From Stratiformator vulcanicus (lineage in GTDB: Bacteria; Planctomycetota; Planctomycetia; Planctomycetales; Planctomycetaceae): a DNA stretch of 64,000 bases. Numbering within the stretch: position 1 is the stretch's first letter; each line of letters begins with the position of its first letter. Shown one piece after another: positions 54,713 through 63,733 of the stretch. The notes beneath the pieces were generated by a model. It saw only the letters and a list, made by a program, of their open reading frames with translations, was not told the DNA's origin and made no database searches. The stretch is from positions 5,100,201-5,164,200 of the forward strand of contig NZ_CP036268.1 of assembly GCF_007744515.1 (NCBI RefSeq). The letters run 5' to 3'. Made by a program: the position numbers and the translations under genes.

Positions 54713-55161
54713 TGCGCCTGACCTGTGGCATAACGACCGGTCATTCCCCCGCACATTCCGAGCGGGCGGATTTCCGCGCTCACTGCTTTACTGCGGCCCG
54801 CATGATCGGGGGCAACGTTGTCAACTTCGATGACGACCCGCCGTACTACCAAAGCTTCATTTACGAGGTAATTTCGACTCCGAGCGGAAGCGTTAAGATC
54901 TTATTGAATTTAGCCGGACAATGTCTCGCCTTCGCAAAGTATCCTCACGTTGAATTCACAGTGCTACACGAATTCATCGACCACGACCGACTCGCAGACG
55001 CATTCAAAGTGTTAGGCACATATCGCGTTCTCACACCATCCGATTTGCTGACTCCGCTGAGCGCATGCGATTTAAATGAACTTGCCCTAATCGAACTCAA
55101 AGATATCAGGTATTGGAAACCGACCTGCCTCGGCGAGCTCTTGTTCAATTATTGGGACTGA
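54712..55161 (+). CDS. hypothetical protein overlapping the glycohydrolase stop
   Basis: 149 residues from the overlapping ATG, or 119 from the ATG at 54802 where composition changes. From ~54840 on codons are more AT-rich than in neighbours. The C-terminal part (SVKILLNLAGQCLAF, YRVLTPSDLLTPLSACDLNELALIELKDIRYW) has alternating hydrophobic residues of a small globular protein. No family recognised. It may be a target, inhibitor or toxin partner for the ADP-ribosylglycohydrolase; that is only a location-based guess. Confidence 0.55.
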   Translation: MRLTCGITTGHSPAHSERADFRAHCFTAARMIGGNVVNFDDDPPYYQSFIYEVISTPSGSVKILLNLAGQCLAFAKYPHVEFTVLHEFIDHDRLADAFKVLGTYRVLTPSDLLTPLSACDLNELALIELKDIRYWKPTCLGELLFNYWD

Positions 55162-55194
55162 CGGTTTTGCTCACTCCTTGCCGCTCACTCCTTA

Positions 55195-58100
55195 TTACGA
55201 CGAGCCCGCAAAAATCGGCGCCGCGAGATCTTTGTCACTGGCAGGTACCTCCTCTTCATCCGGGTCGCCACTGAAGATTCCGCGGTGGTGTTCGACGTCG
55301 ACCAGTTTTCCGTAGAGAAGATAGATTACAGGCACCAAATAAACGACCAGCACCGTCGCAAGCATTAAGCCGAAGCTCAGGCTGACGGCCATCGGAATTA
55401 AGATCTGTGCCTGGAAGCTGCGTTCCGTGAGCATGGGGAGCAAACCGCAGACGGTGGTGAGGCTTGTCAACATGACCGGGCGGAATCGCCGGCGACCAGC
55501 TTCAATCAAGGCCTCTTCGAGCTTCATTCCCCCCGAAATTCGATGGTTAATGAAGTCGATCAGCACGATCGAATCGTTGACCACCACACCGGTGAGCGCG
55601 ACGATGCCGAACAGGCTGAACAGCGTAACCGGCAGCCCCATGAACGCGTGCCCCCAGATCGCACCAACAATGCCGAACGGGACGATCGCCATAATGATCG
55701 CGGGCTGCAGATACGACTTAAACTCCAACGTCAGCAGCACGTACATAATTGCCAAGGCGACGAGCAAGCCGAATAGCAGGCTTTCGAACGATTCCTGTTG
55801 CTGCTCGGCCTGACCCTTCCACCGCACCGAGATGCCCGGATATTCTTTATAAATACCGGGCATAAATTCGGCCCTCAGATCGGCCACGATATTCGCCGCA
55901 TTGCCGACGGCTTCATCGACATCCGCACTGATTGTAATGGAGCGTTGTTGATCGAGCCTTTGTATTTCCGAAGGCCCGCGGCCGATCTCAATGTCCGCCA
56001 ACTCCGTGATCGGTCGCTGCACGCCGTCGTCCTGCGTTCTCACGCGCACGCGTTCGAAATCGGCGAGACTCTTGCGATCCTCCGTCGGCTGTCGGACCAT
56101 AATCTTGACTTCATGGCGACCGCGCTGCACACGTTGAACCTCTTCTCCGAAATAAGCCGCTCGCAACGACTGCGTTAATTCCGCTTGCGAGACACCCAGC
56201 GCCAAGGCGTCCGGCTTGACCGTGACGCTGAACTCGGCCTTGCCGGGCTGATCATCGTCCGCCACGTCGAACACGCCTTCGTAAGTCGCCAGCTTCTCTT
56301 TAATTTTCTCGACAACCTCGGCTTGTGATTCGAGTGCCGACCGGTCAGCAAGTATCTTGAACTCGATCGACTTCGCCGCCGGACCGAAACTGGGGCTCTC
56401 GAAAGTCAGCGAGTCGATTCCCGGAATTTCCGGACTCGCCTTGCGCCACTCGGTGACAAGCTCTTGGCTCGAGACATCGCGCTCGGCGGTGTCGATCAAC
56501 TCGACGAACACCTGTCCGAGGTGGGTACCGTCAGATTGCGACTGCTGCCCGGTCGTGTCGTTGGCAATTAAGTATCCGACGAACCGCCGGGCGACCTTCA
56601 CCGGCTCTTTCCCGTCAACCGCGTAACGTTGACTGACTTCGAACAGGGACTGCTCTAAGAGTTTGGTCGCCTTTCGCGTGGCGTCCGCGGGTGTCCCGTC
56701 TGGAAATTTCACCGTAGCTTGGACGATAGGGCTGTCGAGCTTCGGGAAGATGATAAAGGGGGTAAAGCCCGCCGCCACGAAGCCGCATGTTCCCAGCAAC
56801 AGCGTAATTGCCCCGGCCACCGACGTGAAGGGTCGGAACAACATCCAGCGGAGCATTGGCTCGTAAACGCGACTGATAAATGAGTCGAGCGCCCCGTCGG
56901 CCCGCGGCGTCACGACCTTATCCAACTTGAAGGCGAAATCGAGCACGCCCAGCAGCGCGAAGACCACGTAGACGAGTCCTAACAAGACTGCGGTGCCGAT
57001 GATCTGAACCAGCAGTCCCACATCTTGACCTAAGAAAATACGCCGCGACCCTTCGACGATTAATAGGACCACAAATGCGCCGAGCACGTACCTTAAGACA
57101 GGTGGAATTTTGCCCCACCACGGCTTTTTCGCCTCGTGCGAGAGGTGACACGGCAGAATGAACAGACTCTCAAAAAGCGAAATTAACAGGCACGCCATCA
57201 GTGCCAGAGGAAGGACCGCGATGAACTTGCCCATCACGCCACTGACGAAAAACATGGGCGCGAGCGCGATCATGGTCGTCGAGATCGCCGCGACGACGCT
57301 GGCAAAGACCTCGGCCGTGCCGTCGATGGCCGCCTGCCAGTACGACTTGCCCATTTCGCGATGAGCGTAAATGTTCTCGCCGACCACGATCGCGTCGTCG
57401 ACAAGAATTCCCAAACCCATTAAGAAGGCGAACAGGCTGAGCATATTGAGCGTCTGATCGCCGTAAAAAAGAATGATGCAAGAACCGAAAATCGAAATGG
57501 GGATGCCGAGCGCCACCCAGAAGGCCAGCCGCAATTCTAGAAACACCGCGAGTGCGATAAAGACCAGCAGCAGCCCTTGCAGCCCGTTCCGCACGAGTAA
57601 TTCGATGCGGTCTTCAACATCGACGGAACGATCGTCCATCGTGATTAACTCGTAGCCGGCCGGCATCGACCGTCCGGCGACAAACTTATTGACTTCGGCG
57701 ACCATCTTCAGCAGGTCTTCGTCCTTCGTGCGGTCGACCGAAATGATCATTCCGCGGCGGCCATTAATATAGGTCTCGGAGGTCGTGTCGACGAAGCCGT
57801 CTTTCACGACCGCCAGATCGCCGACCGTGAGCACCGTTCCGCCCGGATCACTGACGAGCGGCAGCTCTTCGATTTCCTCGCCCACCTTGCGGCGGTTGTC
57901 TCCTTTTAACAGAACATCCTGCGACGGATTCTTTAAAGTCCCGCCGGGCAGTTTGACGTTTTCATCGCGGATGATCGTCGCGACTTGCGTGAGGCTTAAG
58001 CCGTAGCGACGGAGCATGTCCTCAGAGATTTGGACATCAATTTGGTAAGCCTTCGCCCCCTGCACATTAGCCTGCGAAACCGCATCGAGTTGAACGAGTT

Positions 58101-58623
58101 CGTCGCGAACCTGTTCCGAAAGCTCTCGCAATACAAGTTCCGCCTCGAGCCGCTCCGTGGCGTCGTCCCCCAATTTCGTATCGGGTGCGAGCACGCCGAC
58201 GCGGATCGCCGCCTCCCTGAGAGTGAGCTGCTTTACCTCGTGGTCTTCCGCAAGTTCCGGGAAGAACGTCGCAACTTGATCAACTTCACTACGGACTTCG
58301 TTAAGAACCTTTTGAACATTCGGGACATCTGCGTCGAGTTCAAGAACGACCGAGCCGAGGCCGACCTGCGCGATCGAAGTCATTTCTTTGACATATTCGA
58401 TCCCGCTGACCGATTCCTCGATCTTTTCGCAGATGCTCTCGGAGATTTCGTCCGGATCGGCCCCGGGGTACGGGACCGTAATGACAACGACTTCAAGTTC
58501 AAATTCCGGAAATACTTCGCGACGCAGCGTGAACATCGACAATGCTCCGACAGCGAGCAGCGCCACCAGAAGCGTGTTCATTGCGGGCGTGTTGCGGAGC
58601 GCCCAAGTCACAAGTGATTTCAT
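55195..58623 (-). CDS. RND family efflux permease (HAE/AcrB type)
   Basis: 1142 residues with the twelve-helix RND layout: helix 1 near the N-terminus (NTPAMNTLLVALLAVGALSMF), large periplasmic loops, SFAYPG-like VITVPYPGADPDEISESI, and LMGLGILVDDAIVVGENI (helix-4 Asp-Asp). The loops contain GKFIAVLPLALMACLLISLFESLFILPCHLS in helices 5-6. It is a proton-driven exporter partnered by the adaptor just upstream on the same strand. MarR precedes the adaptor, so marR-adaptor-permease forms one operon. Substrate may be drugs, solvents or metabolites. Confidence 0.93.
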   Translation of the reverse strand: MKSLVTWALRNTPAMNTLLVALLAVGALSMFTLRREVFPEFELEVVVITVPYPGADPDEISESICEKIEESVSGIEYVKEMTSIAQVGLGSVVLELDADVPNVQKVLNEVRSEVDQVATFFPELAEDHEVKQLTLREAAIRVGVLAPDTKLGDDATERLEAELVLRELSEQVRDELVQLDAVSQANVQGAKAYQIDVQISEDMLRRYGLSLTQVATIIRDENVKLPGGTLKNPSQDVLLKGDNRRKVGEEIEELPLVSDPGGTVLTVGDLAVVKDGFVDTTSETYINGRRGMIISVDRTKDEDLLKMVAEVNKFVAGRSMPAGYELITMDDRSVDVEDRIELLVRNGLQGLLLVFIALAVFLELRLAFWVALGIPISIFGSCIILFYGDQTLNMLSLFAFLMGLGILVDDAIVVGENIYAHREMGKSYWQAAIDGTAEVFASVVAAISTTMIALAPMFFVSGVMGKFIAVLPLALMACLLISLFESLFILPCHLSHEAKKPWWGKIPPVLRYVLGAFVVLLIVEGSRRIFLGQDVGLLVQIIGTAVLLGLVYVVFALLGVLDFAFKLDKVVTPRADGALDSFISRVYEPMLRWMLFRPFTSVAGAITLLLGTCGFVAAGFTPFIIFPKLDSPIVQATVKFPDGTPADATRKATKLLEQSLFEVSQRYAVDGKEPVKVARRFVGYLIANDTTGQQSQSDGTHLGQVFVELIDTAERDVSSQELVTEWRKASPEIPGIDSLTFESPSFGPAAKSIEFKILADRSALESQAEVVEKIKEKLATYEGVFDVADDDQPGKAEFSVTVKPDALALGVSQAELTQSLRAAYFGEEVQRVQRGRHEVKIMVRQPTEDRKSLADFERVRVRTQDDGVQRPITELADIEIGRGPSEIQRLDQQRSITISADVDEAVGNAANIVADLRAEFMPGIYKEYPGISVRWKGQAEQQQESFESLLFGLLVALAIMYVLLTLEFKSYLQPAIIMAIVPFGIVGAIWGHAFMGLPVTLFSLFGIVALTGVVVNDSIVLIDFINHRISGGMKLEEALIEAGRRRFRPVMLTSLTTVCGLLPMLTERSFQAQILIPMAVSLSFGLMLATVLVVYLVPVIYLLYGKLVDVEHHRGIFSGDPDEEEVPASDKDLAAPIFAGSS

Positions 58624-58628
58624 AATTC

Positions 58629-58731
58629 GTAGGACGGGTCAAATCCCGCCGTTGAACGTGGCCGGTGCTTAGTGAATCATTGAAGCGAATTGATCGTTGT
58701 GATTAACTCTGACGGGCACAGCCCGCCCTAC
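58629..58731. repeat. inverted pair of short GC hairpins between permease and adaptor
   Basis: 58629-58650 (GTAGGACGGG then CCCGCC) and 58711-58731 (GACGGGCAC then CCGCCCTAC) are similar hairpins in opposite orientation. They resemble REP-like or bidirectional terminator elements within the operon gap. Confidence 0.4.
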
Positions 58732-58771
58732 TTTGATTAAGAAACACTTCGTTGCAGCTAGAAGGAGATTT

Positions 58772-60163
58772 CTACCCGCGGTCGACCTCGTCGAGCGTCG
58801 CTTGCGCTTCGATGTCGAGCCGTTCTTCGCGAACTTCCATTCCGGGGGTCGTCACCGGCAGTGGGGAGACGATCAGTCGATCGCCCGGCTCGATTGGCGA
58901 ACCTTCCGGTGGCACTAAGAACTCATCTCCTGAGATGTGAGCCAACGGCAATCTTAAGATATTCAGACGGCCGTCACGCACGACCCAGACAATGTTTCCG
59001 GGACGGACGGCGTTCTCTGGGACCGTGAGGATCGGATCCCTCGGAGACGTATGTAATTCGACGTCAACGAACATGCCGCGAACGAGCGAAGCCGGGGCCG
59101 CGATCGGCATGTCGGTCAACGTGCCGCGCGTCGATACGGAACGAGGACTCTTCACACGCACTCGACACGGCACCGTCCGCGTGCGGGTGTCAACCCCCGA
59201 CCCATCGTACCGCGACAGGGTACCCTCCCATGCATATTTATTGCCGAGGACTTCACTGGTCACCGTGACCGGCGTTTCGGGAATCGCATAGGCACCTTCG
59301 GGTCCTTCGGGTGGTTGCCAGCCGGCAGGCGGATGTGTCCGCAGCCACGCGATCGCCCGCATCTCGAGGTAGCAGGTGATCTCGACTTCCGACGTGTCTT
59401 CAATCACGGCAACCTGATCGCCCACGCGGAGGTAGCCATCCTCTTCACAATTATTGGTGACGATGAGCCCGTCGATCGGAGCCCGAATCGAGGTGCGACG
59501 TAAATTAAGCTGAGCCTTTTCAAGTCGGGTCTGAGCCAGATCGATACTATGCTGCAATCGCGGTCGGCGGGCTTCTAAGAGCTTCGATTGATTCTGCAAG
59601 GTCGTCAAACTATTGCGGGCTTGAATTTCGGCCCGCTGAGCTTCTTCCAGCCCGGTCGCCGTGCCCGCGCCGCGACGCTGGAGCTGTAGTTGACGGGCGA
59701 CTTCACGATTCCGAATTTGAAGCTCTTCGCGAACGACTTCGATTAAGTCACCGGTATTAAGAATCTCGACTTCCAGCTCAGACAATTGGGTACGTTTCTC
59801 ACCCAATTCCGCCTGAAGCCGTGATATCTCCAGCTCGTAATCTTCCGGATCGACCCTGACGAGCATTTCATCTTTTGTAATGAAACGCCCTTCCCGCAGC
59901 TTCGGATTGTGCTCGACGATTCGTCCTTCGACCTGCGATGAAATTGAGATCTCACGCAGCGGCACGACTGTTCCGTCGGCTTCAATATTAAATTGCACTA
60001 CTTTCTCGGCGACCGGCACCGTCTTGACGAGCGGCACCGGGGCGACGACGTCTTTCGGTTCGGGCGGCTTTCGAATCGACGCCAACGCAAAGAACGCGGC
60101 GAATCCGGCCGCGATGATGCCCAAAGGAATCAGGGCTCGAAAACATGCGGAAACGACATTCAT
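58772..60163 (-). CDS. RND efflux periplasmic adaptor (HlyD/MFP family)
   Basis: 463 residues from the ATG at 60163. A longer frame to 60274 overlaps marR and adds nothing. One N-terminal transmembrane helix (LIPLGIIAAGFAAFFAL) anchors it. A biotinyl-lipoyl-like strand (SQVEGRIVEHNPKLREGRFITKDEMLVRVD), a long coiled coil (~100-200, LQAELGEKRTQLSELEVEIL and ARNSLTTLQNQSKLLEA) and the beta-barrel region (IRAPIDGLIVTN, VRGMFVDVEL) follow in MFP order. It links the permease to an outer-membrane channel not seen here. Confidence 0.9.
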   Translation of the reverse strand: MNVVSACFRALIPLGIIAAGFAAFFALASIRKPPEPKDVVAPVPLVKTVPVAEKVVQFNIEADGTVVPLREISISSQVEGRIVEHNPKLREGRFITKDEMLVRVDPEDYELEISRLQAELGEKRTQLSELEVEILNTGDLIEVVREELQIRNREVARQLQLQRRGAGTATGLEEAQRAEIQARNSLTTLQNQSKLLEARRPRLQHSIDLAQTRLEKAQLNLRRTSIRAPIDGLIVTNNCEEDGYLRVGDQVAVIEDTSEVEITCYLEMRAIAWLRTHPPAGWQPPEGPEGAYAIPETPVTVTSEVLGNKYAWEGTLSRYDGSGVDTRTRTVPCRVRVKSPRSVSTRGTLTDMPIAAPASLVRGMFVDVELHTSPRDPILTVPENAVRPGNIVWVVRDGRLNILRLPLAHISGDEFLVPPEGSPIEPGDRLIVSPLPVTTPGMEVREERLDIEAQATLDEVDRG

Positions 60164-60198
60164 CAGGACAAATCCAATTGGTATTGCGTCAAGACAAT

Positions 60199-60684
60199 TC
60201 AGCGTGAGATCGCCGCCGAAATCTCTTTCTCGCTTTGCAATTCGCAGGGCACGTCGGCCGACAAGTTGCGACAAATCTTCTGTAGGACCCCGCGGGCGGT
60301 CGCAAGTTCGCTTTCGCTGACCCCACTCATCGCGTGAGCCTTGATCGGGGCCATCACTTCGCGGACCGAATTCCAGACCGGCTCGGCCCGCTCCTTCGCC
60401 CGGATGATCCGCTTCCGGCGGTCATTCGGATCGACGACCCGTTCGATCCAATCATCCCGCTCCATCCGATCGAGCATCCGCACCACCGAGGACGGCTCGA
60501 CCCGCAGCTTCTCAGCCAGCTCGTTCTGCGTGATCTCGCCGTGCACCGCCAGGCAGCCCAGAATCTGCACCTGACGCGACGTAATCCCAAGCGGCGCAAG
60601 CGCTTCGTTCATCGACGCCTCCATCGCGTGCGCCGCGGTGAAGACCCAAAAGCCGATACTCGTGTCGAAATCATGTTCCAGCAT
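60199..60684 (-). CDS. MarR-family transcriptional regulator
   Basis: 161 residues. Winged HTH: LAPLGITSRQVQILGCLAVHGEITQNELAEKLRVEPSSVVRMLDRMERDDWIERVVDPNDRRKRIIRAKER, the MarR consensus including DPNDRR in the wing. Leading the efflux operon, it probably represses it in the absence of a ligand. Candidate binding sites lie at 60702-60730 just upstream of its start. Confidence 0.92.
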   Translation of the reverse strand: MLEHDFDTSIGFWVFTAAHAMEASMNEALAPLGITSRQVQILGCLAVHGEITQNELAEKLRVEPSSVVRMLDRMERDDWIERVVDPNDRRKRIIRAKERAEPVWNSVREVMAPIKAHAMSGVSESELATARGVLQKICRNLSADVPCELQSEKEISAAISR

Positions 60685-61153
60685 ATTTTGCGCTCCCTAC
60701 GCAACATGTTAGTTGCACAGACAATTGTTGACCATGCATCTTTTGCGAAGAATCGGAGAATTTTGGGTGCGCATCAACTCACATAACACGAGTACTTTCG
60801 CCCGAGCGTCACCTGTGGCTTGTCCGCGGGCTGAGTTTCCAACTCCACTCGAAACGGCCTGATAGTCAGCTCAGCTATTCTCCGGGCTCGATATGAGAGG
60901 AAACGCCGCAGAAGATCTTTCTCTTGAATCGTGAAGTATGAGGCGTCCCGAACATTAGGTCCCCGGATGATGGGCCTATATCGAATGAAGGTGCTCAGCC
61001 TTCGGTTGAAGTCCGACAGACCATGTGATGCTTTTCGCGATTAGAGGGGCTCTCATTTGAACTTGCTGGCCGTCCTGCGGACGATGGTTTTCAGCCAAAC
61101 TGCTGCAAGCAGTTCGGAACCACCTCACATCGCCTTTTCCGGGATAATGCGCC
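60685..61153. other. divergent intergenic region of marR and serine hydrolase genes
   Basis: 469 bp. Near marR are the palindromic sites at 60702-60730. Further right, AACTGCT-GCA-AGCAGTT (61098-61114) is a perfect 7-bp hairpin. No gene was found. Confidence 0.45.
60702..60730. promoter_or_regulatory. candidate MarR operator
   Basis: CAAC-N6-GTTG (60702-60715) overlaps TTG-N6-CAA (60713-60724), followed by CAATTGTTG. MarR proteins bind imperfect palindromes with TTG...CAA halves. The site lies 18-46 bases before the marR ATG, where autorepression would act. Confidence 0.45.
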
Positions 61154-62272
61154 ATGCGACTACAACTTTGTTTCGTGCCACTCCTCGCTGCGGTCTGGCT
61201 CACTTTGAACGCGTCGCCGTCGGTCGGCGGTGATTCAAATGCGGATCGGCTGCCGCGTAGCAGCCCGGAGTCGCAGGGGATCTCGTCCGAGGCAATTCTT
61301 GAATTCGTCAACGCAGCCGACCAGCAAGTCGACCAGATGCACAGCTTTATGCTGGTGCGGCATGGCCGGGTTGTTGCGGAGGGTTGGTGGGCGCCCGAAG
61401 CAGCCGACAAACCGCATATTTTGTGGTCATTAAGTAAGAGTTTTACGTCCATGGCGGTCGGCCTGGCGGTCGAGGAAGGTAAGCTCTCGATCGATGACAA
61501 GGTGCTTTCATTTTTCCCCGACGAAGCTCCGGACGATCCATCGGCCAACCTGAAAGCGATGACAGTCCGCGACCTCCTGACGATGGCGACCGGACACGAC
61601 CCGATTCCACACATGGAGCCGGATGATCAATGGGTCGAGAAGTTCCTCGCCACGCCCGTAGTTAAGCAACCAGGATCGGATTTTCTTTACAGCACGCCGG
61701 GCACGTTTATGCTTTCGGCGATCGTGCAGAAAGTGACGGGCGAGACAGTGAATGATTATCTGAAGCCGCGGCTATTCACCCCGCTTGGAATTAAAGACCC
61801 GCGGTGGGACAAGAATCCGCAGGGGATTACGATCGGTGGTTATGGCCTCTATATCTGCACCGAAGACATTGCGGCGTTCGGACAATTCCTGCTGCAAGGC
61901 GGCAAGTGGAACGGGAAGCAGCTTGTGCCTGAAGAGTGGGTGGCGAAAGCGACGAGCCTTCAAATCGACAACCCGGACGGCCCGCACTCCGGCAATGCCG
62001 ATTGGCGACAGGGCTACGGTTTTCAATTCTGGCAATGTCGCCACAACGCATTTCGCGGCGACGGCCGAGACGGGCAAATCTGCCTCGTCCTGCCTGAGCA
62101 CGATGCCGTGATCGCTATTACGGCGAAGACCAGCCAGATGCAGTTGCAACTCGATCTGATTTGGAAGCACCTGCTTCCGGCCTTTAAAGACAGTCCGTTG
62201 CCCGAAGACAAAACGAGTCACGCTCGATTGAAATCGAAATTAAAGATGCTCCGCGTGAAATCTGCGGAATGA
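61154..62272 (+). CDS. secreted serine hydrolase (beta-lactamase/class C family)
   Basis: 372 residues with a signal peptide (MRLQLCFVPLLAAVWLTLNASPS). The active-site SxxK is SLSK in HILWSLSKSFTSMAVG. The second motif YST (YSTPGTFML) replaces the usual YxN, and the KTG-like position is less clear. Known members include esterases, D-peptidases and 6-aminohexanoate-dimer hydrolases. Y-S-T rather than Y-x-N is a visible departure. Confidence 0.88.
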   Translation: MRLQLCFVPLLAAVWLTLNASPSVGGDSNADRLPRSSPESQGISSEAILEFVNAADQQVDQMHSFMLVRHGRVVAEGWWAPEAADKPHILWSLSKSFTSMAVGLAVEEGKLSIDDKVLSFFPDEAPDDPSANLKAMTVRDLLTMATGHDPIPHMEPDDQWVEKFLATPVVKQPGSDFLYSTPGTFMLSAIVQKVTGETVNDYLKPRLFTPLGIKDPRWDKNPQGITIGGYGLYICTEDIAAFGQFLLQGGKWNGKQLVPEEWVAKATSLQIDNPDGPHSGNADWRQGYGFQFWQCRHNAFRGDGRDGQICLVLPEHDAVIAITAKTSQMQLQLDLIWKHLLPAFKDSPLPEDKTSHARLKSKLKMLRVKSAE

Positions 62273-62430
62273 GTGCTGCACGTTTTGAACGACGCGGTTC
62301 ATCGTAATGGCACTTTGCCGAGCCGCAGGGCTGAGGGCGGGAAATATTCCGGCATTGTTCAACTTTGTGTTCGCAATCCCATCAGGCCCGCCACTATGAT
62401 CGTGGCTCCGTTACCCCTTAGGAGCTGAAG

Positions 62431-62916
62431 ATGACCCTTGCTGCCCGCCTGGTTGGCCTATCGTGCCTTTCGCTTGCGATGCTCGCCGTGTTCGTGGCGA
62501 TGCCCCGAGAAGCGTTCTCCGAAGACAAAGTCGCGATGTACAAGATCGATTTTGACGATCTCGACGGCGAAACCAAACTGGACGACGGAGACATCATCAA
62601 AGTAACGGTGTCCGAACGGCCTGAGGCGTTGGGACGGGCTGAGAATATTTGCTATGTCGAGCTTCGCACCCAAAAGAAAATGTGGTGGAAGGGGATCGTC
62701 ATGCATCCCAAAGGCAAAGACTACGTGAAAGTCGTCGAAGTCACCGATTCGACGCAACTGTCACAAAATGAAGTATTCGACACCGACTTCGATAAGCGGT
62801 TCACGCTCAGTAAGGCCAAGGGACTCGGTGTCCACACCAACGTCTATGAGATCACAGATTTCAAAGACCACCTCGAGCCGAACAAGATTTACCGCTTCAC
62901 TTGGATTTCTGACTAA
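62431..62916 (+). CDS. secreted hypothetical protein
   Basis: 161 residues with a signal peptide (LVGLSCLSLAMLAVFVAMPREAFS). The mature part is beta-rich and acidic (MYKIDFDDLDGETKLDDGDIIKVTV, VYEITDFKDHLEPNKIYRFTWI), without Cys clusters. No family recognised. An upstream AGGAGCTGAAG serves as ribosome-binding site. Confidence 0.65.
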   Translation: MTLAARLVGLSCLSLAMLAVFVAMPREAFSEDKVAMYKIDFDDLDGETKLDDGDIIKVTVSERPEALGRAENICYVELRTQKKMWWKGIVMHPKGKDYVKVVEVTDSTQLSQNEVFDTDFDKRFTLSKAKGLGVHTNVYEITDFKDHLEPNKIYRFTWISD

Positions 62917-63270
62917 GGCTGCTCAACTCGCCAAGCGGCTCGCCGGGGACTATGAATTTCCTCCCGGTCGAGCCGCAGTGGATGCCCCCGCGCAACCATC
63001 CCCATGAGGGTAGAGGATTGGTGCACCCCCTCTTTTCACCCCGCCGGTGGGTGAGGCCGCAAGGTCTCTATTGATCCCATGCGGCGGATGTTGCCGCGGC
63101 AAAACTGCCGGGCGCGCGTCCGTTTTTTTTAAGAGCTGTCAGCTATCGGCTGTCAGCTACCAGCAAGACTTGGGTAGCCCGGCCTTTCATGGCCGGGTGC
63201 CGACAGGCACAAGATGCCGTTCGAAATTATTAAGAAAGAATTGGAGGCCGACACCGAAAGGAAATTAATA
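62917..63270. other. intergenic region with possible terminator and REP-like hairpin
   Basis: After the hypothetical gene: a CGGCA/TGCCG hairpin with a T8 run at 63123-63130, near-direct repeats GCTGTCAGCTA, and CCCGGCC-TTTCAT-GGCCGGG (7-bp stem). No gene seen. It runs into the 173-bp repeat array. Confidence 0.4.
63097..63130 (+). terminator. possible terminator for the 62431 gene
   Basis: A 5-bp stem CGGCA-AAAC-TGCCG (63097-63110), 12 bases of GC-rich spacer, then eight T residues. The stem-to-T spacing is long, so support is moderate. Confidence 0.4.
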
Positions 63271-63733
63271 AATCCCGAGTGGCACGGACAACGTCCGTGC
63301 GGCACAGCCGCCGGAGCATTCAGCTACCGACCACAGATTACATTCGATGCCTCAGCAGCAGGGACACCTCTGCCCGAATGCTCTTGTCGCTACGCGACCC
63401 GGACGGTGTCCGGGCCACACTCAAATAGGCCACGCGTGGACTTAATCCCGAGTGGCACGGACAACGTCCGTGCGGCGCAGCCGCAAGAGCATTCAGCTAT
63501 CGGCCACATATCACATTCGATGCCTCAGCAGCAGGGCAACCTCTGCCTGAATGCTCTTGTCGCTGCGCGACCCGGACGGTGTCCGGGCCACACTCAAATA
63601 GGCCACGCGTGGACTTAATCCCGAGTGGCACGGACAACGTCCGTGCGGCAAAGCCGCCAGAGCATTCAGCTACCGGCCACATATCACATTCGATGCCTCA
63701 GCAGCAGGGACAACCCTGCCCGAATGCTCTACG
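63271..63733. repeat. tandem array of 173-bp units, third truncated
   Basis: Units start at 63271, 63444 and 63617 (AATCCCGAGTGG); the first two are exactly 173 bp and nearly identical. The third stops near 63730, at the stop codon of the fucose-synthase-like gene. Each unit contains GCACGGAC-AAC-GTCCGTGC and CCGGAC-GGT-GTCCGG hairpins, and its left and right halves are diverged reverse complements around GAGCATTCAG / CTGAATGCTC. Confidence 0.88.

Noticed and set aside
60976..61614. 212-residue minus-strand frame over the 5' end of the serine hydrolase
   Set aside because: No motif and no RBS, antisense to a clear signal peptide and SxxK gene.
63271..63733. CRISPR-like repeat array
   Set aside because: Units are 173 bp and contiguous, without spacers, and no cas genes are present.
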